Shown in pieces: positions 8,498-18,516 of a stretch of DNA of 64,000 nt. Below the pieces are notes generated by a model. It made no database searches, had not been told where the DNA came from, and worked only from the letters and a program-made list of their open reading frames with translations. Position 1 is the stretch's first letter; each line of letters opens with the position of its first letter. A program made the position numbers and the translations under genes. The stretch comes from DTLC01 sp964555645 (GTDB lineage: Bacteria > Verrucomicrobiota > Verrucomicrobiia > Limisphaerales > DTLC01): the NCBI GenBank assembly GCA_964555645.1, contig CAZKTA010000014.1:1-64000 (forward strand), in the 5' to 3' direction.

Positions 8498-8930
8498 AGA
8501 TGGCAAACCCATCCCAAGCAAGTACACGTGCGAGGGCGAGGATGTGTCGCCGCCGTTGAACTGGACGAATGTGCCGTCGGACGCAAAGAGTCTGGTGCTG
8601 ATTTCAGATGATCCAGACGCACCCGTTGGCACATGGGTACACTGGGTCCTGTACGATTTACCGCCGAGCACAGCCGGGCTGTATGAAGGTGTGCCCAGAT
8701 CACCCGAGCTTGCTAACGGTGCAAAACAGGGCTTGAACGATTTCAAGCGCATTGGCTACGGCGGGCCGTGCCCGCCTCCGGGCAAACCGCATCGGTACTA
8801 CTTTAAGCTATATGCACTTGACATTGTGCTTGGGCTTAAAGCTGGCGCGACCAAGGCCGACGTCGAGAAGGCTATGAAAGGCCATATCCTTGCCCAGGGC
8901 CAACTAATGGGAACGTATCAACGGCGTTGA
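8466..8930 (+). CDS. YbhB/YbcL family PEBP (Raf-kinase-inhibitor-like) protein
   Basis: A phosphatidylethanolamine-binding-protein-like fold of 154 aa. Family landmarks are FEDGKPIPSKYTCEGEDVSPPL, DDPDAPVGTWVHWVLYDLP, and the anion-pocket segment GYGGPCPPPGKPHRYYFKLYALD. Bacterial members have no firmly established substrate. ATG 8466 gives a complete cytoplasmic-type protein; an out-of-frame signal peptide ORF lies immediately upstream. It precedes fabD by 109 bases on the same strand. Confidence 0.92.
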   Translation: MKIQITSPVFEDGKPIPSKYTCEGEDVSPPLNWTNVPSDAKSLVLISDDPDAPVGTWVHWVLYDLPPSTAGLYEGVPRSPELANGAKQGLNDFKRIGYGGPCPPPGKPHRYYFKLYALDIVLGLKAGATKADVEKAMKGHILAQGQLMGTYQRR

Positions 8931-9039
8931 CCGACACAATTTCTGCAGGGTTCAACTCTGAACGTTTTTTTGGGGTTAACGTAGCGACACAACTATTCAA
9001 CATTAGGCGCATTCAGGTTGCGCCTAAAGCACAAACTAC

Positions 9040-9969
9040 ATGTCAAAAACTGCGTTACTATTTGCCGGACAAGGTGCACAGGCTGTCGGCATGGGCAAAG
9101 CCCTCGCCGATGGTTCGCCAACTGCAAAAGCGTGGTTTGACCGCGCAAAAGCAGTGCTCGGGTACGATTTGGCAAGCATTTGTTTCAACGGCCCTGAATC
9201 AGAGCTGACCAAGACTGAGAACGCGCAACCTGCAATTTACCTTGTAAGCTGGATCGCGTTCCAAATGCTGAAGGATCGCGTGCCGCACCTACAATTTGAC
9301 GCGGTAGCAGGATTGTCTTTGGGTGAATTCACAGCACTAGCTGTTGCTGAGGCATTCAGCTTTGAGGACGGTTTACGCCTTGTGCATCAACGTGGTCGGT
9401 TCATGCAACAGGCTTGTGACGCCACACGCGGTGCCATGGCGGCAATAATCGGCCTCGACGAAGACAAAACGCGCCAAGTGTGTGCTGATACAGGGGTGAC
9501 CATGGCGAATTTGAACTGTCCCGGTCAATTGGTCATTTCGGGCGAAACAGAGAAAATCGAACGCGCAATTGAACTAGCGCTTGCAGCAGGCGCAAAACGC
9601 GCTGTGCGTTTGGCTGTAGCAGGCGCGTTTCATTCGCCTCTGATGGAAAGCGCGCAGCCCAAGCTGAAAGCCGCTATAGACGCAGTGACATTGCGTACGC
9701 CTATTGTGCCGGTCATATCGAATGTGACCGCTCAGCCGCATGGGCAGCTCGAGGATATCCGCGCGTTACTTGTGCAGCAGTTGACCGCGCCCGTGCGTTG
9801 GGAACAATCAATGCGGTATCTGCTGGCACACGGGTTCAGCCGGTTTATCGAACTTGGGCCAGGCACAGTGCTCACAGGGTTCATGAAACGGATTGACAAA
9901 GCCGTCCAAGTACTGAACGTCTCGGACACAGCGAGCCTCGATGCCACAGCCAATGCCATTGCAAGCTAA
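9040..9969 (+). CDS. fabD: Malonyl-CoA:ACP transacylase FabD
   Basis: Transfers malonyl from CoA to acyl carrier protein, supplying extender units for cytoplasmic type II fatty acid synthesis. Seen: N-terminal LLFAGQGAQAVGMG, nucleophile Ser in GLSLGEF, Arg in QRGRFMQQ, catalytic His in AGAFHSPLM, and the C-terminal FIELGPGTVLTGFMKR. Length 309 aa is normal. fabG follows after 98 bases on the same strand. acpP, fabH and fabF are not in the window. Confidence 0.97.
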   Translation: MSKTALLFAGQGAQAVGMGKALADGSPTAKAWFDRAKAVLGYDLASICFNGPESELTKTENAQPAIYLVSWIAFQMLKDRVPHLQFDAVAGLSLGEFTALAVAEAFSFEDGLRLVHQRGRFMQQACDATRGAMAAIIGLDEDKTRQVCADTGVTMANLNCPGQLVISGETEKIERAIELALAAGAKRAVRLAVAGAFHSPLMESAQPKLKAAIDAVTLRTPIVPVISNVTAQPHGQLEDIRALLVQQLTAPVRWEQSMRYLLAHGFSRFIELGPGTVLTGFMKRIDKAVQVLNVSDTASLDATANAIAS

Positions 9970-10067
9970 GCCTGCCACCTGTGTGAATGGTTACTCTGGG
10001 CTGGTGTTTGTTTCGGTGCGAATTTTTAATGGCGAGTTTTTGTTGTGCAGGGTAAGTATTTTGCCCA

Positions 10068-10814
10068 ATGAAACCGCTTGAAAACCAAGTTGCTGTCATA
10101 ACAGGCGCAGGACGCGGCATTGGCCAGGCCATTGCAATCAGGTTCGCCGCCAACGGCGCAGATATCGCAGCCGTTGACCTGCAGCTCGAGTTCGTGAACC
10201 AAACAGTTGAAGACGTGCGCAAGCTTGGCAGACGCGCCTGGGCCATAGCTGCTGATGTGTCCCAAGCAGCAAGTGTTGAGGTTGCAGCCGAACAAATACT
10301 CGCTCAAGCGGGGCGGGTTGATATTCTCGTCAACAACGCCGGCATAACACGCGACGGCCTGCTGATGCGCATGAGCGAGGCGGACTGGGACGCAGTACTA
10401 GCCATCAACCTCAAAGGCGCGTTCCTGTTCACGAAAGCATTTACTCGCACGTTCCTGAAACAGAAATCGGGCCGTATTATCAACATAGCGTCTGTGATTG
10501 GTCTTATCGGCAACGCGGGCCAATGCAACTATGCAGCCAGCAAAGCAGGCCTGATCGGGTTCACCAAATCAGTTGCCCGTGAACTAGCGTCGCGCGGTGT
10601 AACAGCAAACGCAATTGCACCTGGTTTTATCGAAACCAAAATGACTGAAGCACTTGGACCTGAGATACGCGATGCTATGCTCAAACAGATTCCACTTGGC
10701 TGCTTTGGCAAACCCGAAGACGTTGCTGAAGCAGCACTGTTTTTGGCCAGTCCGGCTGCGCGTTACATTACCGGGCAAGTCTTGGCCGTTGACGGCGGCC
10801 TCACGATGCAATGA
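10068..10814 (+). CDS. fabG: 3-oxoacyl-[ACP] reductase FabG
   Basis: NADPH-dependent reductase of the second step of fatty acid elongation, an SDR of 248 aa. It has the TGAGRGIG cofactor loop, NNAG, catalytic Ser in IASVIGLIG, the YAASKAG Tyr/Lys pair, and the FabG-specific C-terminus FLASPAARYITGQVLAVDGGLTMQ. Position just after fabD supports FabG rather than a general SDR. It is convergent with the GH78 gene. Confidence 0.95.
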   Translation: MKPLENQVAVITGAGRGIGQAIAIRFAANGADIAAVDLQLEFVNQTVEDVRKLGRRAWAIAADVSQAASVEVAAEQILAQAGRVDILVNNAGITRDGLLMRMSEADWDAVLAINLKGAFLFTKAFTRTFLKQKSGRIINIASVIGLIGNAGQCNYAASKAGLIGFTKSVARELASRGVTANAIAPGFIETKMTEALGPEIRDAMLKQIPLGCFGKPEDVAEAALFLASPAARYITGQVLAVDGGLTMQ

Positions 10815-10903
10815 ACAACCCGCTGTTTTTGGTGAATTGCGGAAGAGATTTGTGCAAACAAGCTTATGCGGAGCTACGACGTCTGATTGGGTGGCGCTAA
10901 GAG

Positions 10904-13678
10904 TCAATGCCACGCCGTTGACTCGAACCTATAGCTACCCGAGTCAATTGCGAAAACTGCGCGGTTGGTTTCTTGCCTGATCAGTTGAACATTGCTGCAT
11001 TGTGCCACAGGCGTGCCATTTACACGGACGGCCTCGACAACCTGCACCGGCACAACTACGGTCGCAGTTGTGTTCGGGGGTATGCTGACTTCCAGGGTAA
11101 ATTTGTTACCACGCCGGTGCCATTCACTTGAGATTTTGCCTCGGATCGAGTTGTAGCTGGCGCGTGCCCAAGTTAAGTCGCCGACTGGTTGTGGAGCGAT
11201 GATAACCTTTTTAAACCCTGGTGCGGACGGGTCAGGCTGTATGCCCGCAATGTCGTGGTAGAACCACTCGACGATGTGACCGAGCATGAAGTGATTTTGC
11301 GAACTGCGCCTACGCGCGTCCCATGCTTCAGTTAGACTGGTTGCGCCCATTTTGAGTTGATAGCCATAGCCGGGTCTGTCGGATTGGTTATGCATATCGT
11401 ATAGCACATCACTACGGCCGGCATCTGCCAAGGCGCGGATCAGGTACCGATGGCCAACATCCCCGGCTGTGACACTGTTTGTGTGTGCGCGCACATCTTG
11501 CACAAGTGCATCCAGCACAGCCGCACGCATCTCCGGTTCAACAATGTTCATCACCAGGGGTATAGCGTTCGCCGTTTGCGAACAAGTGGCGTAACACCGT
11601 TTCTCGGCGTCGAAGAAAACACGGTTGAATGCGGCGCGGATGGCCTGGGCGCACGCTGCAAACTCGGCAGCTTCATTTGGCTTACCCAACAGGGCAGCAA
11701 CCTGGGCGAGCACCCAGTTGTCGTAGTAGTAAAAAGCTGTGGCTGGCAGCGCCACGGGGGTAAGCTGCGATACGCCAGGTGGATTTGGCCCAATATCGTA
11801 CCAATCGCCCAGACCGTAGTTGACGATGTAATTTGTGGCGCGTGAGCCGAGGTAAGTTACGTACCGGTTCATCATGTTGTAGTGCCTGTGGAAAAGCTCG
11901 GTGTCACCGGCAAACAAGTACTGTTGCCACGGCACAATTACAGCGGCGCTGCTCCACTCGGGCGAGTCACCAAAGTTGTTTCGTGGACGCGTGGTGTCGT
12001 TTGGGTCGCGGAAAATGGTGTACTCGGGGGCGATTGTTGGAACAAGCCCGTTCTCGAGCTGTGAATCTGCAATATCGTTCATGCCTTTGGTATAGAGCGC
12101 ATTCAGGTCGAACTCGTATCGGATAGACGGCCCGTTCAAGTGATACTGCTCGAGCCAACCGAGACGCTCGCGGTGCGGGCAGTCCGTGAGCACACTCATC
12201 ATGTTGCTGCGTTGTGCCCAGCGGACGAGCTTGCGGATCCGGTTGAACAGGCTGTTCGAGCACTCGAATTCGCCTACAGGCTCCGAAGCTGAGTGAACCG
12301 CCACGCCTTCGATTGATTCTACAACTGGTAGAGCGGCTTGCCCAGGTGCGTGATACCGTTCAACCTGCAAATATCGCGCTCCGTGGTAGTAAAACTTTGC
12401 AGCATATTTTTCTGTTCCTCGCCCTGCCAATGTGTACTGCCAGTACGCCAGCCCGCGCCGGCCACCGCATGAGCCGCGGTCAACAAATCCATTTGTGTCA
12501 ACCAACTCGGCAGGTACCACGCGCACCATTGAGCCGGCAGGCCCGCGCACTTTGAGGCGGATCATAATCGAGGCGTTCTGGCCTAAGTCGTACACAGTAA
12601 CGCTGTTGGTCGGACTAGATGCGCTGATTGGCTTAAATACTTCAAATGCACGGATCGGCGGCGCAGCGCATGAAAGCCCGCGCAGTTTACCTCCAGGCCC
12701 AGGCAAAACCGTTGCCGGTTCCCAGCTTGAGTCATTGAACCCTGGTTTATCCCAGCCATGCTGAACTAAGCGCGCGTCGAAATCTTCGCCGCCAAAAACG
12801 CAGCCGAATGTAATCGGCCCAGGATGCACCCGCCAGGACGTGTCGGTGCAAATGACCTCGGTGGAACCGTCGTTGTATTCGAGCCTGATGTGAGCAATTG
12901 CCTTGAGCGGGCCGAATGAGCCTTTGAACTTTTTGAATCTGCCGGGGGCCCCTTCGACATGGTACATTCCGTTGCCGAGCATGAGCCCAATTGTGTTGCT
13001 GCCGGGCCGTAGCAGGTGTGTCAATTCGCGCGTGTCGTACAAGCAGGTTTTGTCGTACTTAGTCCAGCCGGGTGGGAAAAAGTCGTCGCCGACGCGCTTG
13101 CCGTTGAGTGTCAACTCGTACTGGCCGAGGCCGCAAACGTGGATCAGTGCGCGGCGCAATCCACGCTTTACAACAAATTCGCGTCGCAAAATCAGTGTTT
13201 CGTGGTTCGTTGTGGATCCAATCCAACTGGCTTTCCAATCGTTGTCGTCCAACAATCCCATTGTCCAACTGGCCGGCTTGCTCCATGCAGATGCACGGCC
13301 GTGCTTGTCCCAGACGCGCACCTTCCAGAACGCCTGCTGCGATGATTTAAGCGGCCGGCCGGCGTATTTGATATGTGTGGTTTCGTCGGAGACAACTTTC
13401 CCACTGTCCCATAAGTCGCCGGTGTCTTTGGCCAACAGCTCAGGTGTGCTTGCTACCAGGATTTGATACGCCGTTTGGTATTGGCCGCGCTGTTTGGAAG
13501 CCAGCTTCCAAAACAGACGCGGTTGTGGCACATCAACACCGAGCGGGTTGACATAGTATTCGCACCGCAACTCTACAGGTGTTAACCCGCCCCGACTCGA
13601 TGCGCCGTGGGCCGGCGCGATCACTAAAAGCACAAATGCAGCAGCGGCGATGTATCGTCTGACCGGTTCGGTTTTCAT
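10904..13678 (-). CDS. Secreted alpha-L-rhamnosidase, GH78
   Basis: Releases terminal L-rhamnose from plant or algal polysaccharides or glycosides. The 924-residue protein starts with a signal peptide (MKTEPVRRYIAAAAFVLLV, APAHGA) and has the family layout: N-terminal beta domains (WKASWIGS, LYDTREL), the beta-sandwich linker, the (alpha/alpha)6 barrel with TDCPHRERLGWLEQ containing the acidic catalytic cluster, DSPEWSSAAVIVPWQQY, and the general-base Glu in GATSLTEAWDAR. The C-terminal beta-domain ends FAIDSGSYRFES. The start codon directly abuts the stop of the GH29 gene (TGAATG), so translation is coupled. Last gene of the minus-strand sugar locus. Confidence 0.94.
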   Translation of the reverse strand: MKTEPVRRYIAAAAFVLLVIAPAHGASSRGGLTPVELRCEYYVNPLGVDVPQPRLFWKLASKQRGQYQTAYQILVASTPELLAKDTGDLWDSGKVVSDETTHIKYAGRPLKSSQQAFWKVRVWDKHGRASAWSKPASWTMGLLDDNDWKASWIGSTTNHETLILRREFVVKRGLRRALIHVCGLGQYELTLNGKRVGDDFFPPGWTKYDKTCLYDTRELTHLLRPGSNTIGLMLGNGMYHVEGAPGRFKKFKGSFGPLKAIAHIRLEYNDGSTEVICTDTSWRVHPGPITFGCVFGGEDFDARLVQHGWDKPGFNDSSWEPATVLPGPGGKLRGLSCAAPPIRAFEVFKPISASSPTNSVTVYDLGQNASIMIRLKVRGPAGSMVRVVPAELVDTNGFVDRGSCGGRRGLAYWQYTLAGRGTEKYAAKFYYHGARYLQVERYHAPGQAALPVVESIEGVAVHSASEPVGEFECSNSLFNRIRKLVRWAQRSNMMSVLTDCPHRERLGWLEQYHLNGPSIRYEFDLNALYTKGMNDIADSQLENGLVPTIAPEYTIFRDPNDTTRPRNNFGDSPEWSSAAVIVPWQQYLFAGDTELFHRHYNMMNRYVTYLGSRATNYIVNYGLGDWYDIGPNPPGVSQLTPVALPATAFYYYDNWVLAQVAALLGKPNEAAEFAACAQAIRAAFNRVFFDAEKRCYATCSQTANAIPLVMNIVEPEMRAAVLDALVQDVRAHTNSVTAGDVGHRYLIRALADAGRSDVLYDMHNQSDRPGYGYQLKMGATSLTEAWDARRRSSQNHFMLGHIVEWFYHDIAGIQPDPSAPGFKKVIIAPQPVGDLTWARASYNSIRGKISSEWHRRGNKFTLEVSIPPNTTATVVVPVQVVEAVRVNGTPVAQCSNVQLIRQETNRAVFAIDSGSYRFESTAWH

Positions 13679-15244
13679 TCAGACCTCCAATCCAAAGATT
13701 TTCAATGCGCAAGCATGTTTGCACGGCGGCACAGGCGGCAACTGAACATGTAACCCGGCCCGGTCAACTGACCAACTGACTCGGCCGCCGTAACCGAGCA
13801 GTTTAACTTGTGAAATTTTGCCTTTTACATGCGGTTGACCGGTCCCGAGCTGTGGGATTGTAACGTGACCATGCTCAGGCCAACCCATGAAAAATGCATA
13901 AAGCGCCTTTCCTTTTGAAGTGAACCGTACGTCTGCGGGGGTGAGGTCAACCCGGGTTGTTTCAGTGTATTTTTGTTTTGGGTCGTGCGGTTGGACAGTT
14001 GGACCGCCCCCGAAAATTTTCCATGGCCGCGTGCCATAAATAGCCTCGCCGTTGACTTGCGTCCATTGCGTGATCTCGGCCAAAATTTTCATTTCTTCGG
14101 CATCAAGAGTGCCGTCACTGCGCAATGGGAAGTTGAGCAGCAGGTTGCCGTTCCGGCTTACGATGTCCACCAGCATATCAATGATGCGCTTGGGCGATTT
14201 GTATTTTGCGCGCACGTCGTAATGCCAGTTGCCAACGCACGTACACGTCTGCCACGGGTACGGCCAGTCTGTTTCGACCACGCCACGTTCCTTGTCGAAC
14301 ACGCAAATGCCTTGGCTCGCGTCGTCTTCGCTCTTTGCTGTGTAAACGGCCTGGAGCTTACCGGCGTGCGTGCGGATGTTTTGATTGTAGAAATGGGCCA
14401 CCAAGCTTAACCCGATCTCACCAAATGGGATGTGCCCGTCGCAGTACACAAAATCTGGCTGCGCCTGGTCAATTAGGTCTTTTACGCGTTCGAACCAGTG
14501 CAGTTTCCATTTGTGTGGGATTCCTTCTTCATCCCAAGGTAATTGCCGGTAAACCTTCGGGCAGTCCCCATACAAATCTGCGTATTGCGGGTCTGCACCA
14601 TCGTATGGCACGCCTGCAAGTGGTCCTTCTGTGTCCGCACCGCGCGCCACAGAAAGCCATTTGTATGTGATCCACAAATGTTCGCTCACGCCGAATCGCA
14701 AGCCGTGTTTAAGCGCAGCGGCTTTGAACAATGCGACAACGTCTTTTTTGATGCCCATCTTGACGGCGTTCCACCGTGTGTGCCGGGAATTCCACAGATC
14801 GAAATTGTCAACGTGCACACCCATCGTGACGAAGTACTTTGCGCCAGCCTTTTTGTACAGGCTGACCAGGTAGTCAGGGTCGAAATTTTCGCCGCGCCAG
14901 GTTGGAATTACATCTTTGTATCCGACTTTCGATGGGTGCCCGTACCGCTCGAGGTGGTATTTGTATTGTGAAGTGCCTTGGATGTAGATGTTGCGTGCGT
15001 ACCAGTCGCCGTACTCAGGGGCGGATTGTGGTCCCCAGTGCGCCCAAATACCGAACTTGGCATCTCTGAACCAGTCAGGCACACGGTAGGCTGCAAGCGA
15101 CTCGCGCGTGCCAACGAAATGCTTCTCAGGCGCGCGTCTGCGTTCGCCGAAAACCTCGCGTGCAGCTCCAAATGCATGCCCAGCACCAAATGCCGGCAGT
15201 GCACTTGCGAGCAACTTAATTGCTGTGCGTCTGGTCATGCGCAT
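13679..15244 (-). CDS. Alpha-L-fucosidase-like glycosidase, GH29, exported
   Basis: Retaining alpha-L-fucosidase family, 521 aa. The N-terminus MRMTRRTAIKLLASALPAF with its twin arginine resembles a Tat signal. Catalytic-domain landmarks: VPDWFRDAKFGIWAHWGPQSAPEYGDWYARN, FVTMGVHVDNFDLWNS, the likely nucleophile Asp in PDFVYCDGH, and NLLLNFPLRSDG. The C-terminus is a short beta-domain. A second ATG two codons downstream (15238) could be used. It is separated from the kinase gene by 124 bases and coupled to GH78, suggesting that both act on the same deoxyhexose-rich glycan. Confidence 0.92.
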   Translation of the reverse strand: MRMTRRTAIKLLASALPAFGAGHAFGAAREVFGERRRAPEKHFVGTRESLAAYRVPDWFRDAKFGIWAHWGPQSAPEYGDWYARNIYIQGTSQYKYHLERYGHPSKVGYKDVIPTWRGENFDPDYLVSLYKKAGAKYFVTMGVHVDNFDLWNSRHTRWNAVKMGIKKDVVALFKAAALKHGLRFGVSEHLWITYKWLSVARGADTEGPLAGVPYDGADPQYADLYGDCPKVYRQLPWDEEGIPHKWKLHWFERVKDLIDQAQPDFVYCDGHIPFGEIGLSLVAHFYNQNIRTHAGKLQAVYTAKSEDDASQGICVFDKERGVVETDWPYPWQTCTCVGNWHYDVRAKYKSPKRIIDMLVDIVSRNGNLLLNFPLRSDGTLDAEEMKILAEITQWTQVNGEAIYGTRPWKIFGGGPTVQPHDPKQKYTETTRVDLTPADVRFTSKGKALYAFFMGWPEHGHVTIPQLGTGQPHVKGKISQVKLLGYGGRVSWSVDRAGLHVQLPPVPPCKHACALKIFGLEV

Positions 15245-15368
15245 GCCAGTTATGTCTTGTGCGCGTCTGCCGGCTTAAATCGGCCTTGCGAACAGCCGCA
15301 CACGGCGTTTTGGTTAACTGTTATGACCAAAAATGAAAAGCAAAACCGACTGTGAACCTTGACCCTGC

Positions 15369-16568
15369 TCACTTGAGGAATCCGTCTGGCCAACTGTAAG
15401 TTCCGGGTTTAATTGTCACTAAGCAGCCGTGCGCGTCTCGGGGTCTGAGTGTCACAACACCGGGTGCCACCTCGGCCACGACAATCAAATGTTCCCAGCC
15501 TAATTTGCCAAGTAACGCCGCAGCTGTTGCGCCGCCCTCGATGCAGATGTGCCCGACACGCAAGCGCTCGAGTACACGGGCGGCAGTTGTGGTTAGGTGC
15601 GCCAATAGGCGTTTCGGTGCCCCACGACTCCGTAGCATGGGTTCACCTATGCACAAAATGACTTGGCAGTGCGCACGCAGTTCTTGCACTGCTTTGGTTG
15701 CCAACGCCTCAAGTTTATCAGGGGCCAATCGCAGGCGCGGTTTTCCCTCATTAAGCAAAGAGAGTATTGGCAAACCCAAATGGCGCGCCTTGGCAATGAA
15801 GCTGCGCGCCGACTCAGAATAAGTCCCGCACACGAAAAGCTTGGCTCCCGTGGCTCTGCCAGTTCGACTTTTGGCGCGTAACTTGTAGCCTGACGCACTC
15901 AAGATTGCGCTGAAAAAATCTGCGCCGCCGGCGGGCAATGTGGCGGTTGTAAGTGCACCAGTCCACACATGGAGATCAGACAAAGTTCCGGCTTCGCCAA
16001 TTATAAGCCCGGCTTGAGGCAAAGCTTTACCCGGCCGGCATACATGCATAGGCAGAGCACGGCGTGGCTTGATCAGGTCGCGGACATCAGATGATTTGCG
16101 CGGGTGCAATGGGTCGGAAGCGAACTCGGTCAAGTGTATTGGTTTGCCACTTACGTAGTACTTACCCCCCGTGATGACCCGGCCACGAGTCGGATTAGCC
16201 GGTACCAGCACAGCGCGCTTTTTGCCGAGCGCGGCCATAATTGCCTTTATTTCTGCTGCAACAGGTCCGCGTAGTACAGAGTCTGTCTTTTTGTAGATCA
16301 GAGCCGGCTTCATGCGCATTGCCAGTCGGGCGGCTACGGCTGCGCGCCGGCCGGCTTCAGTGGGCTCGCAAGTGCGTGAGTCGGTGTCGAAACAGAGTAA
16401 GTCAGTTGACCCTAACCCCAACAACAATGCATCGTCCGCGTGGGATGCAGTTTTTGTTTTGGTGAAATTCGGTCCGAGCATGATCACTTCTGTGCGCAGG
16501 CCGTGCCGTAGGCCAACTGCACCCAGCTCAGCCGCACCGGTCAGGTCATCGGCAATAACACAAATCAT
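15369..16568 (-). CDS. Four-carbon acid sugar kinase family protein (DUF1537)
   Basis: Family known to phosphorylate threonate or erythronate at O4 (OtnK/DtnK type). The N-terminal substrate domain starts MICVIADDLTGAAELG and has YKKTDSVLRGPV and VLVPANPTRGR; the C-terminal nucleotide-binding domain has FVCGTYSESARSF, ICIEGGATAAALL and the closing VTIKPGTYSWPDGF. Length 399 aa is usual. ATG overlaps the stop of the PdxA-like gene by four bases (ATGA), matching the established kinase/PdxA2 partnership in D-threonate and D-erythronate catabolism. The exact acid is inferred, not shown. Confidence 0.9.
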   Translation of the reverse strand: MICVIADDLTGAAELGAVGLRHGLRTEVIMLGPNFTKTKTASHADDALLLGLGSTDLLCFDTDSRTCEPTEAGRRAAVAARLAMRMKPALIYKKTDSVLRGPVAAEIKAIMAALGKKRAVLVPANPTRGRVITGGKYYVSGKPIHLTEFASDPLHPRKSSDVRDLIKPRRALPMHVCRPGKALPQAGLIIGEAGTLSDLHVWTGALTTATLPAGGADFFSAILSASGYKLRAKSRTGRATGAKLFVCGTYSESARSFIAKARHLGLPILSLLNEGKPRLRLAPDKLEALATKAVQELRAHCQVILCIGEPMLRSRGAPKRLLAHLTTTAARVLERLRVGHICIEGGATAAALLGKLGWEHLIVVAEVAPGVVTLRPRDAHGCLVTIKPGTYSWPDGFLK

Positions 16569-17581
16569 GCGCGAGCGTGGGTTACAGCCTTTGCATCTGC
16601 GAGCCTTACTGCCACGTCAATTGCAGCAAACAGGCTGCGTGGGTCGGCAACGCCTTTCCAGGCGATATCAAACGCAGTGCCGTGGTCAACTGATGTGCGA
16701 ATTATAGGCAGCCCGAGCGTAACATTTACACCTGTGTCGAACGCAAGCATTTTGAACGGAATATGTCCCTGATCATGGTAAAGCGTAACATAGCCATCAA
16801 ACCGCTTGCGCATGCCTGCGGTGAACGCTGCGTCTGGCGGTAATGGACCTTCTACTGTTATACCGCGTTTCCGCGCTTCAAAAATTGCAGGTTCGATAAA
16901 CCGTTCTTCTTCACGCTCGCCGAACAGGCCGTGTTCACCCGCGTGCGGGTTAAGTCCGCAAACAGCAAGACGCGGTTGCCTGTGCAACAACCATTGCAGT
17001 GCTTCAGCAGTCAGTTCGATCACGTCCACAATACGCTCCACTGACAAACGGCGCGGAACTTCGGCGTACCCGACATGCACCGTGACCATGCTTACCGCAA
17101 TTGTCTCTGACCAAAGCATCATACAGGTGCGTTTTGCGCCTGTTTTCACAGTGAAAATTTCCGTGTGCCCGGGGAATTCAACTCCGGCCAGCCTGAGTGC
17201 TTCCTTGTTGATGGGGGCGGTTACCACCCCGGTGATGCGCTTTGCTAGCGCAGCGCGAATGGCCTGGTCAATGTAATTGAACGCAGCCCTGCCGCATATG
17301 GCTGACACTTTGGCCGGCTCAAACGCACCAGGTCCAAGCGCACCGCAATCAATCACAACTGGCTGGTCGGTAACCTGTTGTCTTTCCCATTCGACAATCG
17401 AGATCACTGGGCAGGCCGGGTCGGCAAAACCCATCTCTTTGAGCCGTTGGAGTACGGCTGCGTCGCCAAACAGCACAGGCACGCATTTGGCAAGCACAGC
17501 AGGCTCGCGCAATGCGCGCAAACAGAGTTCAGGCCCAACGCCGGCCGGGTCGCCCATCGTAATGCCGAGTACAGGACGCAT
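16565..17581 (-). CDS. PdxA-family 4-phospho-sugar-acid dehydrogenase (PdxA2-like)
   Basis: NAD-dependent oxidation of 4-phosphohydroxy-threonine-type substrates with decarboxylation. PdxA landmarks: GITMGDPAGVGPEL, TAPINKEALR, PGHTEIF, CGLNPHAGEHG, and HDQGHIPFKMLAF (metal-binding His). Next to the DUF1537 kinase it more likely acts in acid-sugar catabolism (yielding dihydroxyacetone phosphate and CO2) than in vitamin B6 synthesis; this is inferred from known gene pairs. The frame is open to 17641 but ATG 17581 is preferred because AGGAG lies just upstream, 338 aa. Confidence 0.9.
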   Translation of the reverse strand: MRPVLGITMGDPAGVGPELCLRALREPAVLAKCVPVLFGDAAVLQRLKEMGFADPACPVISIVEWERQQVTDQPVVIDCGALGPGAFEPAKVSAICGRAAFNYIDQAIRAALAKRITGVVTAPINKEALRLAGVEFPGHTEIFTVKTGAKRTCMMLWSETIAVSMVTVHVGYAEVPRRLSVERIVDVIELTAEALQWLLHRQPRLAVCGLNPHAGEHGLFGEREEERFIEPAIFEARKRGITVEGPLPPDAAFTAGMRKRFDGYVTLYHDQGHIPFKMLAFDTGVNVTLGLPIIRTSVDHGTAFDIAWKGVADPRSLFAAIDVAVRLADAKAVTHARA

Positions 17582-17594
17582 TGTTGTTTCTCCT

Positions 17595-18515
17595 TCAGCT
17601 AAGCAAGCCGCATTTGTGCATTTCGGCGCGGAGCTGTTCAAGCTCTGAATTGTTAACTGGCAATAACGGCGGCAGCACAGCAGCCGAACACAGCCCGTGC
17701 AACGAGAGCATCGCTTTGATGGTGGCTAGGGATTCACCCAGCGCGCGGCCTTTTTGATAAATCTCAGCCACGGCGTTCATTTGCTTGTCGAGTGCTTCGG
17801 CAGCTGCCCAGTCGCCATGTAGTGCGAACTCACACAGCCGATGACACGTCTCAGGAATCAAGTTGGCGACACTTGGCACGATGCCATCAGCACCAAGTTT
17901 CAACCCGTGCAACATCAAACTGCCGATGCCGATCAAGATCGAAAAATTAGGTTCGTTACCAAACCTGTTGAGCAACTGTTCATGTCTGAGCGCGTTGTTT
18001 TCGGAGTCTTTGACCCCAGCCAGGCGTGGATGACCGATAAGCGAGCCGAACAGGTCAAGTGGAACCGAGACACGTGTTGTGGCCGGTATGTTGTAGATCA
18101 CAACTGGCCCGTCCACACCATCTAAAAGTGCTGTGTACCACGCCAATAATTCCCGTGCGTCAACAGGGAAGTACACCGGCGGCGGTGCGACTACAACATC
18201 TGCGCCGGCACGAAAATACTCGTTCGCTGCTGCAATCGCGTCGGCCAGGCTTGTATCTGCTATGCCAGCGTAAACAAGCGCTCTACCCTGAACTTGATTT
18301 GCAGTGTGCTGGACGAGTCGTACCCGCCACGACCGCGGGATGGACGGCCCTTCGCCTGTGGTGCCCATGACAAAAACCCCCTCGACATTTGCCTTCAATT
18401 GAATTTCGAGAAGTCGGTCCAGCGCAGTTTCATCCAGTTCGCCTGTGCTTGTCACCGGCGTTACAATGGGTGTAACCGTGCCGCGTAGTTTCTTTTTGTC
18501 AGCTTTGGTTTTCAT
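17595..18515 (-). CDS. Dihydrodipicolinate synthase/N-acetylneuraminate lyase family aldolase
   Basis: Class I (Schiff base) TIM-barrel aldolase of 306 aa. It carries VTPIVTPVTSTGELD, the carboxylate-binding MGTTGEGP, the Tyr of VIYNIPATT, and the Schiff-base Lys in LAGVKDSE. True DapA is possible, but the sugar-locus position suggests cleavage of a 2-keto-3-deoxy sugar acid (such as keto-deoxy-rhamnonate or -fuconate) to pyruvate plus an aldehyde; specificity is inference. It starts one base after the alcohol dehydrogenase gene and 13 bases before the PdxA-like gene, with AGGAG in that gap. Confidence 0.9.
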   Translation of the reverse strand: MKTKADKKKLRGTVTPIVTPVTSTGELDETALDRLLEIQLKANVEGVFVMGTTGEGPSIPRSWRVRLVQHTANQVQGRALVYAGIADTSLADAIAAANEYFRAGADVVVAPPPVYFPVDARELLAWYTALLDGVDGPVVIYNIPATTRVSVPLDLFGSLIGHPRLAGVKDSENNALRHEQLLNRFGNEPNFSILIGIGSLMLHGLKLGADGIVPSVANLIPETCHRLCEFALHGDWAAAEALDKQMNAVAEIYQKGRALGESLATIKAMLSLHGLCSAAVLPPLLPVNNSELEQLRAEMHKCGLLS

Positions 18516-18516
18516 T

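Noticed and set aside
12903..13466. 187-codon open frame on plus
   Set aside because: Antisense to the GH78 rhamnosidase; composition only.
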